Assembly: GCF_000424465.1 (NCBI RefSeq)
Contig: NZ_KE384196.1
Coordinates: 62,001 to 126,000 of the forward strand
DNA: 64,000 nucleotides
Reading direction: 5' to 3'
Source of the DNA: Butyrivibrio hungatei NK4A153
Lineage (GTDB): Bacteria > Bacillota > Clostridia > Lachnospirales > Lachnospiraceae
A program made the translations under genes and the position numbers. Positions 17,414-28,501 of this stretch are shown here, piece by piece (within the stretch, counting starts at the first letter, position 1; every line of letters begins with the position of its first letter). Below the pieces are notes generated by a model. The model was not told where the DNA came from, made no database searches, and was given only the letters and a program-made list of their open reading frames with translations.

Positions 17414-19177
17414 TTATAATGAATATACCCATATGGTGTATGGTGAGTTTGTATCCGAGTATTTACCGATGAGCTTAAATCCGGCCTCATCGCCGTTTGA
17501 AATCTCGATTCGTGAGAATACATATTTTCCGTTTAATTTCTCAAATGCAGATCTATCGATAAGAAGACGCTTGTCTTCAACATCAACTGTTCTTACAGGA
17601 TTCCAGATGCCGTAGTCGCTACCTGAAAAGATATAGGCACGTGCGCCCCAATCGTCGTAGTAGTTGCGGGCTTCCTCTGATTCGGAAAGCGAAGGTGCGA
17701 TCACATTTCTGAATGAATCCTTATATGACTGATAGTAGTAGCTGAGGCACCCGTCCAAAGTCGCAATCTCGTTGTAAGAAAGAACAGCGGGGTGAAAACC
17801 GTAAGCTACGCTGTATTCACCGTTATAGCCAATATCTTTTTTTATCTTCTCGAATAATTCTGTAGAAAAGAAATCCCCGTAGGACAGGGTTTCCGATTTC
17901 TGCCCTTTCAGTGTTTCCCAAGTGTTTACATAGCATGTGTTGAAAAAGTCGTTATATAAAGACTGTGTGCCAATTACCGAGAGAAGAACCAGTATAGTGA
18001 CTGTCTTTGGGACAAATGGTAAAACTGCGTTTAAACGGCTTTTTTTACTCTCGTTGAATGTAATGTAATCTGAAAGACGTATCATTGCGATAAGGGCTTC
18101 AACGTACCACAGAAGCGGGTTAAAAAATATAGTTCTGTTAAACTGCCATCCCTTTAAAGGCGGAACGAGCGTCTCAAATAGAGTTCTTACGGCATGATTG
18201 TTGTAAAGACCGTAAACAATGCAGTTTGCAACTATAAAAAGAAATACAAGGTTAAAAGGATCCTTAAGAGCATTCTTTAGCTCTTTTCTCCTGATATATC
18301 CCCAATTTATTGCTATAGATGAAATGACAAACAAAGGAAGAACCACAACTCTGTGCAAGTCTTCGCAGTGGAAAATGTTATTTACAAAAACATTAAAGAT
18401 GCTGCTTATGATCTCAGATGCAGAGAGATCGTCGATCACCATTGTGTCTCTGATCGTTGCCTGTCCGGAGCCGAATATCAGGGCAAAAAGCCTGTATTCA
18501 ATGAGAATGTAGCTTACGGACATAAGGATCATCGCAGTAAAGATCCTTATGTTTATCTTTTTTTCTTTTATCCAAAGATAAATGAAGTAGATAAAGATAT
18601 AACCCAGGATAAAAGGGCCGAAGAATGTAAAATACGACAGCGTCGGGTACAGAAAAGCGAGCAGGTAATAGATTTTGTTGCCGCTGTTTTTAAGTCTTCT
18701 GATTATGAATACAAGTAGCGGGAGCGAAGCAAAAGAAAACGAGAATGCCGGATAGAGCGGTAAAAGGCCGTAGATGAAGCTAAAGAGCACAACAGCCCAT
18801 TCGTATCTTTTGTACTTATCTCCTAAAATGTCTTTTCCCAGGAGGATTCCCGAAAAGAGTGCGATGAATATTTTGAGAAAATATCCCGTAATATACGCCG
18901 CGAAATTCGGAAGGATCATATAAAGCCAGGAATAAGCGTAAAACTCTGACAGCAGGAAATTTCTGTCAATACCGCCGAGAAGCGGAATAGTCTTTCCCTG
19001 TGAAAAGAACGCATTATTATCCTTTAACAATTTGTAATCGGTTATGTGAATGTCCAGATTATCATGAACGCCAATGAACGTATGAGATTCGCCTGCAATA
19101 AGAAAAACGGCGAGCTGAAGAAACACTATACCTAAAACTATAAGAAAATACCAATTCCTAAAAACTTTTTGTTTCAT
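17414..19177 (-). CDS. Large multi-pass membrane protein, YkoS/DUF6044-like (GT-C-type candidate)
   Basis: This 587-residue protein has about eleven hydrophobic segments in its first 400 residues and a soluble C-terminal region (about 420-587). After the first helix comes FIGVHDNLDIHITDYKLL, an acidic extracytoplasmic loop like that of GT-C lipid-sugar transferases. It resembles B. subtilis YkoS and the DUF6044 group by memory, not by search. With the adjacent UbiA-type enzyme, a role using polyprenyl-linked pentose to decorate wall or surface glycan is plausible. It is the first gene of the two-gene unit. Confidence 0.7.
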   Translation of the reverse strand: MKQKVFRNWYFLIVLGIVFLQLAVFLIAGESHTFIGVHDNLDIHITDYKLLKDNNAFFSQGKTIPLLGGIDRNFLLSEFYAYSWLYMILPNFAAYITGYFLKIFIALFSGILLGKDILGDKYKRYEWAVVLFSFIYGLLPLYPAFSFSFASLPLLVFIIRRLKNSGNKIYYLLAFLYPTLSYFTFFGPFILGYIFIYFIYLWIKEKKINIRIFTAMILMSVSYILIEYRLFALIFGSGQATIRDTMVIDDLSASEIISSIFNVFVNNIFHCEDLHRVVVLPLFVISSIAINWGYIRRKELKNALKDPFNLVFLFIVANCIVYGLYNNHAVRTLFETLVPPLKGWQFNRTIFFNPLLWYVEALIAMIRLSDYITFNESKKSRLNAVLPFVPKTVTILVLLSVIGTQSLYNDFFNTCYVNTWETLKGQKSETLSYGDFFSTELFEKIKKDIGYNGEYSVAYGFHPAVLSYNEIATLDGCLSYYYQSYKDSFRNVIAPSLSESEEARNYYDDWGARAYIFSGSDYGIWNPVRTVDVEDKRLLIDRSAFEKLNGKYVFSRIEISNGDEAGFKLIGKYSDTNSPYTIWVYSL

Positions 19178-19554
19178 TTAAAACCTATAAACCTATAACC
19201 CGAAAAACCACGTTGACCAATGAAAAAGTATAGCATATCTCAACCCCATTTAGACCAATTATTCCAAGGGTTCACAGTTTTTTCGTATTTTATCAAGGGA
19301 GCTCTCTCGCAATACGCGAATAAAGATCTGCCCTGTGCCAAAAGGGGTCTCTTATGGTAAAATGTTTCTATTGTGCTATGGGAACCCATGTAAATAGCGG
19401 TAGTTTGGCATGATTACCAAAGAGAATGGGGGAGGGAAAAGTTTTTTTGGCAAAAATAAGCCTTGCCTTCAGAACTTTAGCATGCTAAACTCTTTACGTC
19501 GCACACAAATGTCCGTAGCAGAAAAACAAGGTGTTATAAATGCGGAGGTCAGGG
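19178..19554. other. Gene-free divergent region before the ACT-hom-lysC cluster
   Basis: 377 nt without a credible gene. It holds small inverted repeats: GGCAA / TTGCC at about 19449-19466, and TTTAGCATGCTAAA (19476-19489), a perfect 14-bp palindrome that could be an operator. I see no T-box, SAM, lysine or threonine leader pattern. Promoters of both flanking units must lie here. Confidence 0.6.
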
Positions 19555-20007
19555 ATGCAGCAGGACACAGGGTATTATGTTATTAGAAGACAGGCGGTTC
19601 CGGAAGTGCTGCTTAAGGTTGTAGAGGCCAAGAAACTCTTGGAGTCAGGCAAGGTTAAGACAGTAAATGAAGCGTCTGCGATGCTCGGTATCAGTCGCAG
19701 TTCTTTCTATAAATATAAAGAAGATATATATGAGTTTCATGATTCATTGCAGGGAACGACATTTACCCTGACATTCCAGATGAATGATGAAGTAGGTCTT
19801 TTATCATATGTTTTGAATCTGATTGCGGATTTCGGAGCAAATATCCTGACAATCCACCAGTCAATCCCGCTTAACGGAGTGGCATCCATATCGATCACGA
19901 TTCAGGTGCTTGAAGCGACTAAGGATATAATGGAGATGATCTCCATTATGGAAGGTAAAGAAGGAATTCATAAGGTGCACATAACCGGAAGAAGTGCAAC
20001 CTATTAA
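19555..20007 (+). CDS. ACT domain protein, UPF0735 (PheB-like)
   Basis: This 150-residue protein has an N-terminal helix-turn-helix-like part (TVNEASAMLGISRSSFYKY) and a C-terminal ACT domain (FTLTFQMNDEVGLLSYVLNL, residues about 68-145). ACT domains bind amino acids. The start at 19555 follows GCGGAGGTCAGGG; an ATG at 19540 would contain that site. It precedes homoserine dehydrogenase by 19 nt, so it may sense threonine or a related amino acid for this operon; that role is inferred. Confidence 0.88.
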   Translation: MQQDTGYYVIRRQAVPEVLLKVVEAKKLLESGKVKTVNEASAMLGISRSSFYKYKEDIYEFHDSLQGTTFTLTFQMNDEVGLLSYVLNLIADFGANILTIHQSIPLNGVASISITIQVLEATKDIMEMISIMEGKEGIHKVHITGRSATY

Positions 20008-20026
20008 AAATATATTGGAGGATGAA

Positions 20027-21235
20027 ATGGCAAAAGTAGCGGTTTTAGGTTACGGAACAGTAGGAAGCGGAGTTGTTGAAGTTCTTGACACAAATGCAGC
20101 AGAGGTTGCAAACAGCGCAGGAGAAGCCGTAGAAGTTAAGTACATACTTGACCTCAGGGATTTCCCCGGCGATAAGCATGAGAATCAGGTCGTACATGAC
20201 TTTGATATTATACTTAACGATCCCGAAGTTGACGTTATCTGCGAAACAATGGGAGGTCTTGAGCCTGCTTTTACATTTGAAAAGAAGGCACTTGAAAAGG
20301 GAAAGAGCGTATGCACATCAAATAAAGAGCTCGTTGCAGCGCACGGTCCCGAACTTGTTGAGATTGCAAAGAAGAACGGCGTAAGTTACCTCTTTGAAGC
20401 AAGCGTAGGCGGCGGTATTCCGGTTCTTCGCAGCATCAACGATTCACTTAAGCATGAGAAGATCGATTCAATAACAGGTATTCTCAACGGAACAACCAAT
20501 TACATCCTTACTAAGATGGATAAAGAGGGCATCGGATTTGCCACAGTCCTTAAGCAGGCACAGGATAAGGGCTATGCAGAGAGAAATCCCGAAGCCGATA
20601 TCGAGGGATATGATGCATGCCGTAAGATCGCTATTCTTTCAAGCCTTATGAGCGGCGAGCACGTAAATTACGAGGATATTTACACAGAGGGAATCACCAC
20701 GATCAGCATTGAGGATTTTGCTTATGCAAAGAGCCTTAACATGGCTATCAAGCTCCTTGGAATGTGCAAGAAGAACGAGAGCGGATTCTTTACTATAGTA
20801 GCTCCTTTCCTTATTCCTATGGAGAATCCTCTTGCAAACGTAAACGGCGTATTCAACGCGATCGACGTTCACGGAAACATGCTCGGCGATGTAATGTTCT
20901 ACGGTAAGGGCGCAGGTAAGAGCGCTACAGCAAGTGCGGTTGTTGCAGACGTTGTAGATATCCTTAAGCACAAGGACAAGCATATCGAAGTAAACATGAA
21001 TTCCAAGAAGGCAGTGCTTACTTCAAAAGACAACGCTGTTCGTAAGTTCTTTGTAAGAGTTACCGAGGATCTTGAAGATCATGCAAAAGAACTGTTCGGA
21101 AACAAGATAGAGATTATTAAGAGCGAAGAAGTAAAAGGCGAGTTCGCATTCGTCACAGATCTTATTTCAGAAAAAGATTTTGAAGAAAAGCTTTGGAAGT
21201 TTGACAGCGTTAAGGGATATATCAGGCTTTATTGA
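20027..21235 (+). CDS. hom: Homoserine dehydrogenase
   Basis: This 402-residue enzyme reduces aspartate semialdehyde to homoserine, the branch to threonine and methionine. Signatures: VAVLGYGTVGSGV (nucleotide binding), CTSNKELVAAHG, ASVGGGIPVLR, GILNGTTNYI, and the KGYAERNPEADIEGYDACRK catalytic region. After about residue 325 a C-terminal ACT-like domain is present. TTGGAGGATGAA sets the ATG at 20027. It lies between the ACT protein and aspartokinase. Confidence 0.96.
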   Translation: MAKVAVLGYGTVGSGVVEVLDTNAAEVANSAGEAVEVKYILDLRDFPGDKHENQVVHDFDIILNDPEVDVICETMGGLEPAFTFEKKALEKGKSVCTSNKELVAAHGPELVEIAKKNGVSYLFEASVGGGIPVLRSINDSLKHEKIDSITGILNGTTNYILTKMDKEGIGFATVLKQAQDKGYAERNPEADIEGYDACRKIAILSSLMSGEHVNYEDIYTEGITTISIEDFAYAKSLNMAIKLLGMCKKNESGFFTIVAPFLIPMENPLANVNGVFNAIDVHGNMLGDVMFYGKGAGKSATASAVVADVVDILKHKDKHIEVNMNSKKAVLTSKDNAVRKFFVRVTEDLEDHAKELFGNKIEIIKSEEVKGEFAFVTDLISEKDFEEKLWKFDSVKGYIRLY

Positions 21236-21277
21236 TAAGTTTTCCCTATAAAAATACAAAAAAGAGGTTTGTTCATT

Positions 21278-22597
21278 ATGAAGAAGGTAGTTAAATTTGG
21301 CGGAAGTTCACTTGCAAGTGCAGAGCAGTTTAAAAAGGTAGGCGAGATCATCAAGGCAGATCCCGACCGCGTGTATGTTGTTCCTTCTGCTCCGGGAAAA
21401 AGAAATTCCAAGGACACAAAGGTTACAGACATGCTTTACAAGACATATGCTCTTGCCGAGGCAAAGAAGGACTTTTCAAAACAGCTTGCCGATATTAAGG
21501 CAAGATACGACGAGATCATCAAGGGACTTAACCTTAAGCTTGATCTTTCTGATGAGTTCAAGACAATTGAGAAGAACTTTAAGGCTATTGCAGGTAATGA
21601 CTATGCTGCAAGCCGTGGAGAGTACCTGAACGGAATAATCATGGCAAATTACCTTGGTTATGAGTTCATCGATTCCGCAACAGTAGTTGTATTTGACAAG
21701 AACGGTGAGTTCGACGGAGAGAAGACAAACAAGCTTATGTCTAAAAAGCTTGAGAAAACTCCCAAGGCCGTTATTCCGGGATTCTACGGTGCATATCCCG
21801 ACGGAAGCATCAAGACATTTTCAAGAGGCGGTTCCGATATAACAGGTTCTATCGTTTCAAGAGCTATCAAGGCTGATGTTTACGAGAACTGGACAGATGT
21901 TTCGGGATTCCTTGTTGCAGATCCCAGAATCATCGACAAGCCACCGCACATTGAGACTATCACATATACAGAGCTTAGAGAGCTTGCATACATGGGAGCT
22001 TCCGTTCTTCACGAAGACGCTATCTTCCCTGTAAGAAAAGAGGGTATTCCGATCAATATCAGAAATACCAACAAGCCTGAGGATCCGGGAACATGGATCG
22101 TTGAGTCAACAGCAAAGAAGTCTAAGTATGTTATTACCGGTATTGCCGGAAAGAAGGGATTCTGCTGTGTAAACATTCTGAAGGATCAGATGAATTCAGA
22201 GATTGGATTTGTAAGAAAGGTACTTCAGGCTTTTGAAGATCAGCAGATCTCAATCGAGCACGTACCTTCAGGAATCGATACCATGACGGTATTTGTTCAG
22301 GAAGATGAGTTTATCGAGAAAGAGCAGTCGGTTGTTTCAGAGATTCACAGACTTGCACATCCCGATATGCTTGAGATTGAATCAGATCTTGCCCTCATCG
22401 CAGTCGTTGGACGCGGAATGAAGTCTACAAGAGGAACAGCCGGAAGAATATTCTCAGCACTTGCTCATGCAAGCGTTAACGTAAGAATGATCGACCAGGG
22501 TTCTTCAGAGCTTAACATCATCATCGGTGTTGATGCGCGTGACTTTGAGAAGGCAATTCGTTCAATATATGATATATTCGTAACTACTCAGTTCTGA
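21278..22597 (+). CDS. lysC: Aspartate kinase
   Basis: This 439-residue enzyme phosphorylates aspartate, the first step to lysine, threonine and methionine. Signatures: VVKFGGSSLAS at the N-terminus, SRGEYLNGIIMA, FSRGGSDITGS, and two C-terminal ACT domains (about residues 300-439; FVRKVLQAFEDQQISIEHVPSG and VVGRGMKSTRGTAGRIFSAL). ATG 21278 follows AAAGAGG; the frame opens at a TTG nine bases earlier. The 3' end overlaps the convergent next gene by 10 bp. Confidence 0.95.
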   Translation: MKKVVKFGGSSLASAEQFKKVGEIIKADPDRVYVVPSAPGKRNSKDTKVTDMLYKTYALAEAKKDFSKQLADIKARYDEIIKGLNLKLDLSDEFKTIEKNFKAIAGNDYAASRGEYLNGIIMANYLGYEFIDSATVVVFDKNGEFDGEKTNKLMSKKLEKTPKAVIPGFYGAYPDGSIKTFSRGGSDITGSIVSRAIKADVYENWTDVSGFLVADPRIIDKPPHIETITYTELRELAYMGASVLHEDAIFPVRKEGIPINIRNTNKPEDPGTWIVESTAKKSKYVITGIAGKKGFCCVNILKDQMNSEIGFVRKVLQAFEDQQISIEHVPSGIDTMTVFVQEDEFIEKEQSVVSEIHRLAHPDMLEIESDLALIAVVGRGMKSTRGTAGRIFSALAHASVNVRMIDQGSSELNIIIGVDARDFEKAIRSIYDIFVTTQF

Positions 22598-23388
22598 TAT
22601 ATATAATCTAAGAATTTTACGGCAGCTTCGGTTCGTGTGGAATTTGCAATGATTCCGACAACCGATGTCTTGCCTGAATATATTCCGGTCTTTTCGTAGG
22701 CTTTAGAATTATTGATGATAATTCCTACGGGGACCGGATTTTTCATTTCTTCTTTGGGAAGATTGGTATAATTTCCGGTCTTTGCCGCGTTGTCACAAAG
22801 AACAGCGTATTTGTTGTTTTCGTCAAAAGTTCCGTTTGTCAGATAAGCCTGATATTCATCGGATGCAATGTATTCGATGTAGCCCGCATCCATGTAGAGA
22901 ACATTGTCACCCATTGCTTCAAGGTCTTCTTTGGAATAATAAGCTGAAAGGTCGGCGAATACATCCTGTCCGGCATACTGGAAAAAAGTATTGTAGTCCG
23001 CGCCGAGAACATCAAGCTCCTTTGCGGCTATGTTTGCCGTTATCTTCTGAGTTGTAGCGACAGCAACCTGATCGATGTTGTCCGGGTTAAGAACTGCTGT
23101 GGTGTCTACAAAGCAGACATTTTCTGCGGGATCGACACCTATGGCTTCCATAAAGTCCTCAGCCATCGTGTTTTCAAGTGAAGCAGGTGTAGAATTGACA
23201 AGAATTACACTGAGAAAAGTGGGCTTTTCGTTGACCATGTTCTTTATGCCTGAGATGATGAAGATCAGGGCGACGACAACCGTCATTACGTGGAACTTGT
23301 AGTAGTCCCAGAAATAATCCCATTTTGCCTTGAAATCTTTATCCTTCATCTTGTCTTGCTGCTGCTTGACTTCTTCACGAATTGACAT
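22588..23388 (-). CDS. Single-pass membrane protein of unknown function
   Basis: This 266-residue protein has a charged, Lys/Gln-rich cytoplasmic N-terminus, one membrane helix (about residues 35-52, ending FIISGIKNMV), then an extracytoplasmic domain with VDTTAVLNPD and DVFADLSAYYSKEDLEAMG. The outer part resembles a substrate-binding fold (VLGADYNTFFQYAGQDVFADL), but I do not recognise a named family with certainty. GAGAGGT precedes the start. It is monocistronic and convergent with lysC. Confidence 0.8.
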   Translation of the reverse strand: MSIREEVKQQQDKMKDKDFKAKWDYFWDYYKFHVMTVVVALIFIISGIKNMVNEKPTFLSVILVNSTPASLENTMAEDFMEAIGVDPAENVCFVDTTAVLNPDNIDQVAVATTQKITANIAAKELDVLGADYNTFFQYAGQDVFADLSAYYSKEDLEAMGDNVLYMDAGYIEYIASDEYQAYLTNGTFDENNKYAVLCDNAAKTGNYTNLPKEEMKNPVPVGIIINNSKAYEKTGIYSGKTSVVGIIANSTRTEAAVKFLDYIYQN

Positions 23389-23598
23389 ATACATACCTCT
23401 CTATTTTTAATAAAACAATGTCATTTTGTTTCTAAAACATATATAATGAAATAAAGCTTGTACATTTATAATGATATAAACGTTATTTAACTATAAGTCA
23501 ACTGATTGGTCAAAAAAAACTTGAAAGAGTAACGGAAATAATATAAGATAGTCGATAAAATGGCAGGCAGTCAAGTATGTAGGAGGTTGGATTTATAC

Positions 23599-24114
23599 AT
23601 GATCGGTAATGACAACAGTTATGTTGAATGTCTAGTAGCCAGTAAAGCGTCTCCGCTAGTTGTTGTTCTTAAGTATGTGTGCTTTGGATTGGCTATATTT
23701 TTCTTACTTTCAACTCTATTGTTAAATGCAAATATCATTTGTGTTCTGCTTTTTCTGGCAGCCGGTGCCGGATACTATTTCGCAAAGCAGAATTCCAGTA
23801 TAGAGTATGAATATCAGTATTGTGACAAGGAAATTTCCATTGATAAAATCTTGAATAAGAGTTCCCGTAAACATATAGGAACTTATGAAGTCGAAAAGAT
23901 CGCTGCTATGGCGCCTTCGAATTCATATCATCTTTCGGAGTACAAGAATCAGACATTTAAGACTCTTGATTTTTCGGCAAAAAATAAAAATGTTCAGCCC
24001 GATCCTACATATACATTTTATTATGACGGAAAAGAAAAGATCGTATTTGAGCCAAGCAGTGAGCTTGTTGCTGCCGTTAAGGCCGTTGCACCGAGAAAGG
24101 TTTTTACAGACTGA
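23599..24114 (+). CDS. Small membrane protein, DUF6106-like
   Basis: This 171-residue protein has two adjacent membrane helices (about residues 20-60) and a soluble C-terminal domain with IEYEYQYCDKEISIDKI and KTLDFSAKNK. It resembles a Lachnospiraceae family annotated as DUF6106, from memory. TAGGAGG lies about 12 nt before ATG 23599; a TTG at 23587 is closer to that site and is an alternative start. It is 87 nt before guaB, on the same strand. Confidence 0.75.
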   Translation: MIGNDNSYVECLVASKASPLVVVLKYVCFGLAIFFLLSTLLLNANIICVLLFLAAGAGYYFAKQNSSIEYEYQYCDKEISIDKILNKSSRKHIGTYEVEKIAAMAPSNSYHLSEYKNQTFKTLDFSAKNKNVQPDPTYTFYYDGKEKIVFEPSSELVAAVKAVAPRKVFTD

Positions 24115-24198
24115 TTTTTTTGGTGGATTAATTATTGTGTAGTTATTACGGAGGTTTTTTGCCTCCATAATCATTATTATTATTTAGATTGGAGTTAA

Positions 24199-25659
<1,461 letters not shown>

Positions 25660-25705
25660 TTTCCTGTTATTTTATTAAATTGATAAACAGGGATGGGGGG
25701 ATATT

Positions 25706-28435
25706 TTGCAAGAGACACTAAATGAGATGGACACGATAAATGCTACCAATAAGGGCTCTTCTTCGTCAGTAAGCGGAGCTCTTGGTAGTTTTACGCCTAA
25801 ATATGCCGATGAAATGCAGGCTTGGCAGGACAAGTTCTGCGAGATGGCAGGGGTTTACGCCTTCTGCCTTGATCCGGCAGGTGTCCCTCTCAGTAATTTT
25901 TCCGGAAATCCTCATGAGATAGAAATCATAAAAAAATACGTTACGGAACCCAGAATAAAGAGTATCCACAAGCGAGTGTCGGAGAGCGACCTCGAGGATC
26001 AGGCGGTTGAGATAACAGAGATTCCGAACCTGCGTCTTGCTGCGGTAGCTGTTAAAAACGGCAATACAACAGCGGCTGTGTGGATAGTCTGTGGGGTGTT
26101 CACTGATTTTGAATACGATTCCGAGTATTTTCATCTTGAGCCGATAGATTCTTTCGGCTACAGAACTTCAGAGAGTAAATTTTATAAGACGCTGGATATA
26201 TTGCGCACGACACTTGATATTCTCATAAAGCTTGAAGCTTCCAGATCCAAAGCTGTGGCTGTAAGTGAAGAGAGCAGGCAGCAGGAGCTTGAAATGACGA
26301 ATTCATTCAGGCGTGCCGAGACCATGACTGAGATAGTATCACTCCTTGATAGCGACGATACTATTGAAGAAATAATGGTCGAGATATTAAAGAAGCTCTG
26401 CACATATCTCCAGATAAGCAACGGATTTACATGTAAGGTTCATCACAATTCTCTTATGGATATTGTTGTTCAGTGGACTGCTTCCGGTGTTGAAAAGATT
26501 TTTCCTGAGACCACTGACAGAGAGCTTTGCTGGTTCCTTGGAAGCGAGAAGGCGGTTGTTATATCAAGTGATACGGCGATGAATGCGGGCGAGCGCGAAC
26601 AGGTGGAAGACCTTGGCATTAAGGCTCTTGTCGCAATGCCTGTTATTATTAACGGCTCGGCTCTTTTCTATGCATGTCTTACAGAGAACAGAGAGAACAG
26701 GATATGGTCGATAGATGACGTTAAGTTTATCAACGATGCGATCCGCGTTCTACAGACAATAATAACAAAGAGACTTCAGAAGAATTCGCTCGCAAGTTCT
26801 TTTGCTTCGCTTGAAGCTGTGCTTGATAACGTGGGAAGTGCCATCTACGTAAGGGATATAGGCACCGGCGTCCTTCTGTTTGCAAACAGAAGCTTTAAAA
26901 AGAACTTTAATAAAGAGCTTACCGAGAATACTCTTGTGGATCTTTTTGAATCAAATATTCCCGCGAAGAGCAGAAGCGGAAACTACGAGGTTCATCACAA
27001 GGACAGAGAGAAATGGTACGATGTTTACTACACTAGGATCAAGTGGGTGGACGGACGTCCCGTTTCTTTGTGTGCTATATATGATATTACCGAGAAAAAG
27101 CTGTATCAAAAGAGAATTGAGCAGCAGGCATATACAGATTTCCTGACAGGCCTTTACAACAGAATGTGCTGTGAGAAAGACCTTGCCAGATACATTGACG
27201 AAGCAAGGACAAAGCGTATTCACGGTGCGCTTATGTACCTTGATCTTGATGACTTTAAGCATATCAACGACAGTTTGGGACATCAGTACGGAGATGTTCT
27301 TTTAAGAGATATTTCTAAGGCGATAAGCAGAATCGAAGGAATAACCAATTCCTGCTACAGAATGGGTGGAGACGAGTTCGTTATTATCGTTCCTCCCGAG
27401 AGTTTTGATAGACTCCCCAAGATCATTGAGGAGATAAAAAATACTTTCGCAACACCGTGGTATCTTAAGGACAGCGATTATTACTGTACAATGAGTATGG
27501 GTGTTGTAAAGTATCCCGATCACGGTGACAATGTTTCGGAACTTATCAGAAAGTCCGACGTTGCGATGTATGAAGCGAAGAAATCCGGTAAGAACAGGAT
27601 TGCCGAGTATTCCGACAATATTGATTCTTCATCGATACACAGACTCGATCTTGAGAAGAATATGTATGACGCTATAACAAAGAGTTGCAGCGAGTTTGAG
27701 GTTTACTTCCAGCCTGTTATCAGCGAACCTATAGACAACAAGAGCGGAAGAAAGCAGTACAAGCACGTCGGTGCAGAGGCTCTTGTAAGATGGAACAGTT
27801 CAAAGCTTGGATTCTTGAGCCCCGATGAATTTGTTCCGCTTGCTGAGTACCTGGGACTTATCACGCCTATCGGTAATCACGTTCTTAAAAAAGCTTGTGA
27901 GTGCTGCAGACAGTGGAATGAGTCGGGAACGGGAGAATATGCGGTTTCCGTAAATCTTTCCGTTGTGCAGATTATGCAGAACGACATCGTGGATGTTATA
28001 AGGAAGAATATTGAAGAAAACCACATCAATCCTCGTAATCTGGTACTTGAGCTTACTGAGAGACTTGCGATAAACGATCTTGCAAGAACGAAGCAGACGC
28101 TTCTTGATATCAAGGCACTCGGAGTAAGGCTTGCACTTGATGATTTCGGTACGGGTTACTCTGCTCTTAGCAGTATAAGAGCGCTTCCTTTTGACATAAT
28201 CAAGGTTGACCAGAACTTTGCCAAGGATCTTGCCGAGGATGATTATTCGCAGGCATTTATCCGCATGATGGCAGAGCTTGGAAAGGCAATAAATGCCGAG
28301 ATCTGCGTTGAAGGAATAGAGACGCAGGCGCAGCTTGATGCGATAAAAGGAATGGGAGTTAAGTATGTTCAGGGTTATTATTACGACAAACCCATGCGCA
28401 GAGTGGCTTTCGAGGAAAAGTACGTTTATAACTAA
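25706..28435 (+). CDS. Multidomain c-di-GMP protein: PocR-like, GAF, PAS, GGDEF, EAL
   Basis: A 909-residue cytosolic protein with no membrane helix. Order: a PocR-like sensory domain (about 30-165), GAF-like (215-360), PAS-like (365-475), GGDEF (480-640) and EAL (655-905). GGDEF is intact near 553 (RMGGDEFV) and has no RxxD inhibitory site five residues before it. The EAL part keeps AEALVRW, LELTER, LDDFGTGYS and VEGIET, so both synthesis and hydrolysis look possible. The start is TTG 25706 after GGATGGGGGG; an ATG at 25727 is an alternative. glnS follows after 66 nt. Confidence 0.92.
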   Translation: MQETLNEMDTINATNKGSSSSVSGALGSFTPKYADEMQAWQDKFCEMAGVYAFCLDPAGVPLSNFSGNPHEIEIIKKYVTEPRIKSIHKRVSESDLEDQAVEITEIPNLRLAAVAVKNGNTTAAVWIVCGVFTDFEYDSEYFHLEPIDSFGYRTSESKFYKTLDILRTTLDILIKLEASRSKAVAVSEESRQQELEMTNSFRRAETMTEIVSLLDSDDTIEEIMVEILKKLCTYLQISNGFTCKVHHNSLMDIVVQWTASGVEKIFPETTDRELCWFLGSEKAVVISSDTAMNAGEREQVEDLGIKALVAMPVIINGSALFYACLTENRENRIWSIDDVKFINDAIRVLQTIITKRLQKNSLASSFASLEAVLDNVGSAIYVRDIGTGVLLFANRSFKKNFNKELTENTLVDLFESNIPAKSRSGNYEVHHKDREKWYDVYYTRIKWVDGRPVSLCAIYDITEKKLYQKRIEQQAYTDFLTGLYNRMCCEKDLARYIDEARTKRIHGALMYLDLDDFKHINDSLGHQYGDVLLRDISKAISRIEGITNSCYRMGGDEFVIIVPPESFDRLPKIIEEIKNTFATPWYLKDSDYYCTMSMGVVKYPDHGDNVSELIRKSDVAMYEAKKSGKNRIAEYSDNIDSSSIHRLDLEKNMYDAITKSCSEFEVYFQPVISEPIDNKSGRKQYKHVGAEALVRWNSSKLGFLSPDEFVPLAEYLGLITPIGNHVLKKACECCRQWNESGTGEYAVSVNLSVVQIMQNDIVDVIRKNIEENHINPRNLVLELTERLAINDLARTKQTLLDIKALGVRLALDDFGTGYSALSSIRALPFDIIKVDQNFAKDLAEDDYSQAFIRMMAELGKAINAEICVEGIETQAQLDAIKGMGVKYVQGYYYDKPMRRVAFEEKYVYN

Positions 28436-28501
28436 AAATATGTTATTATATAAGAGCGCTAAACGGCACAAAGATATAAATGTAAAGGTTAGGATTTAAT
28501 A

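Noticed and set aside
18353-18718. 121-codon plus-strand frame inside the DUF6044-like gene
   Set aside because: It is antisense to membrane-helix coding sequence and lacks a ribosome site.
19178-19554. Possible T-box or other amino-acid leader before the ACT-hom-lysC genes
   Set aside because: No T-box sequence, specifier hairpin or known riboswitch block could be found; only small inverted repeats are present.
24140-24175. Hairpin GGAGG / CCTCC before guaB as a purine riboswitch part
   Set aside because: Only about five strong pairs form and no purine-aptamer core is present.
27800-28471. 223-codon open frame antisense to the EAL domain
   Set aside because: The EAL domain on the plus strand has all its motifs; the antisense frame shows no recognisable features.
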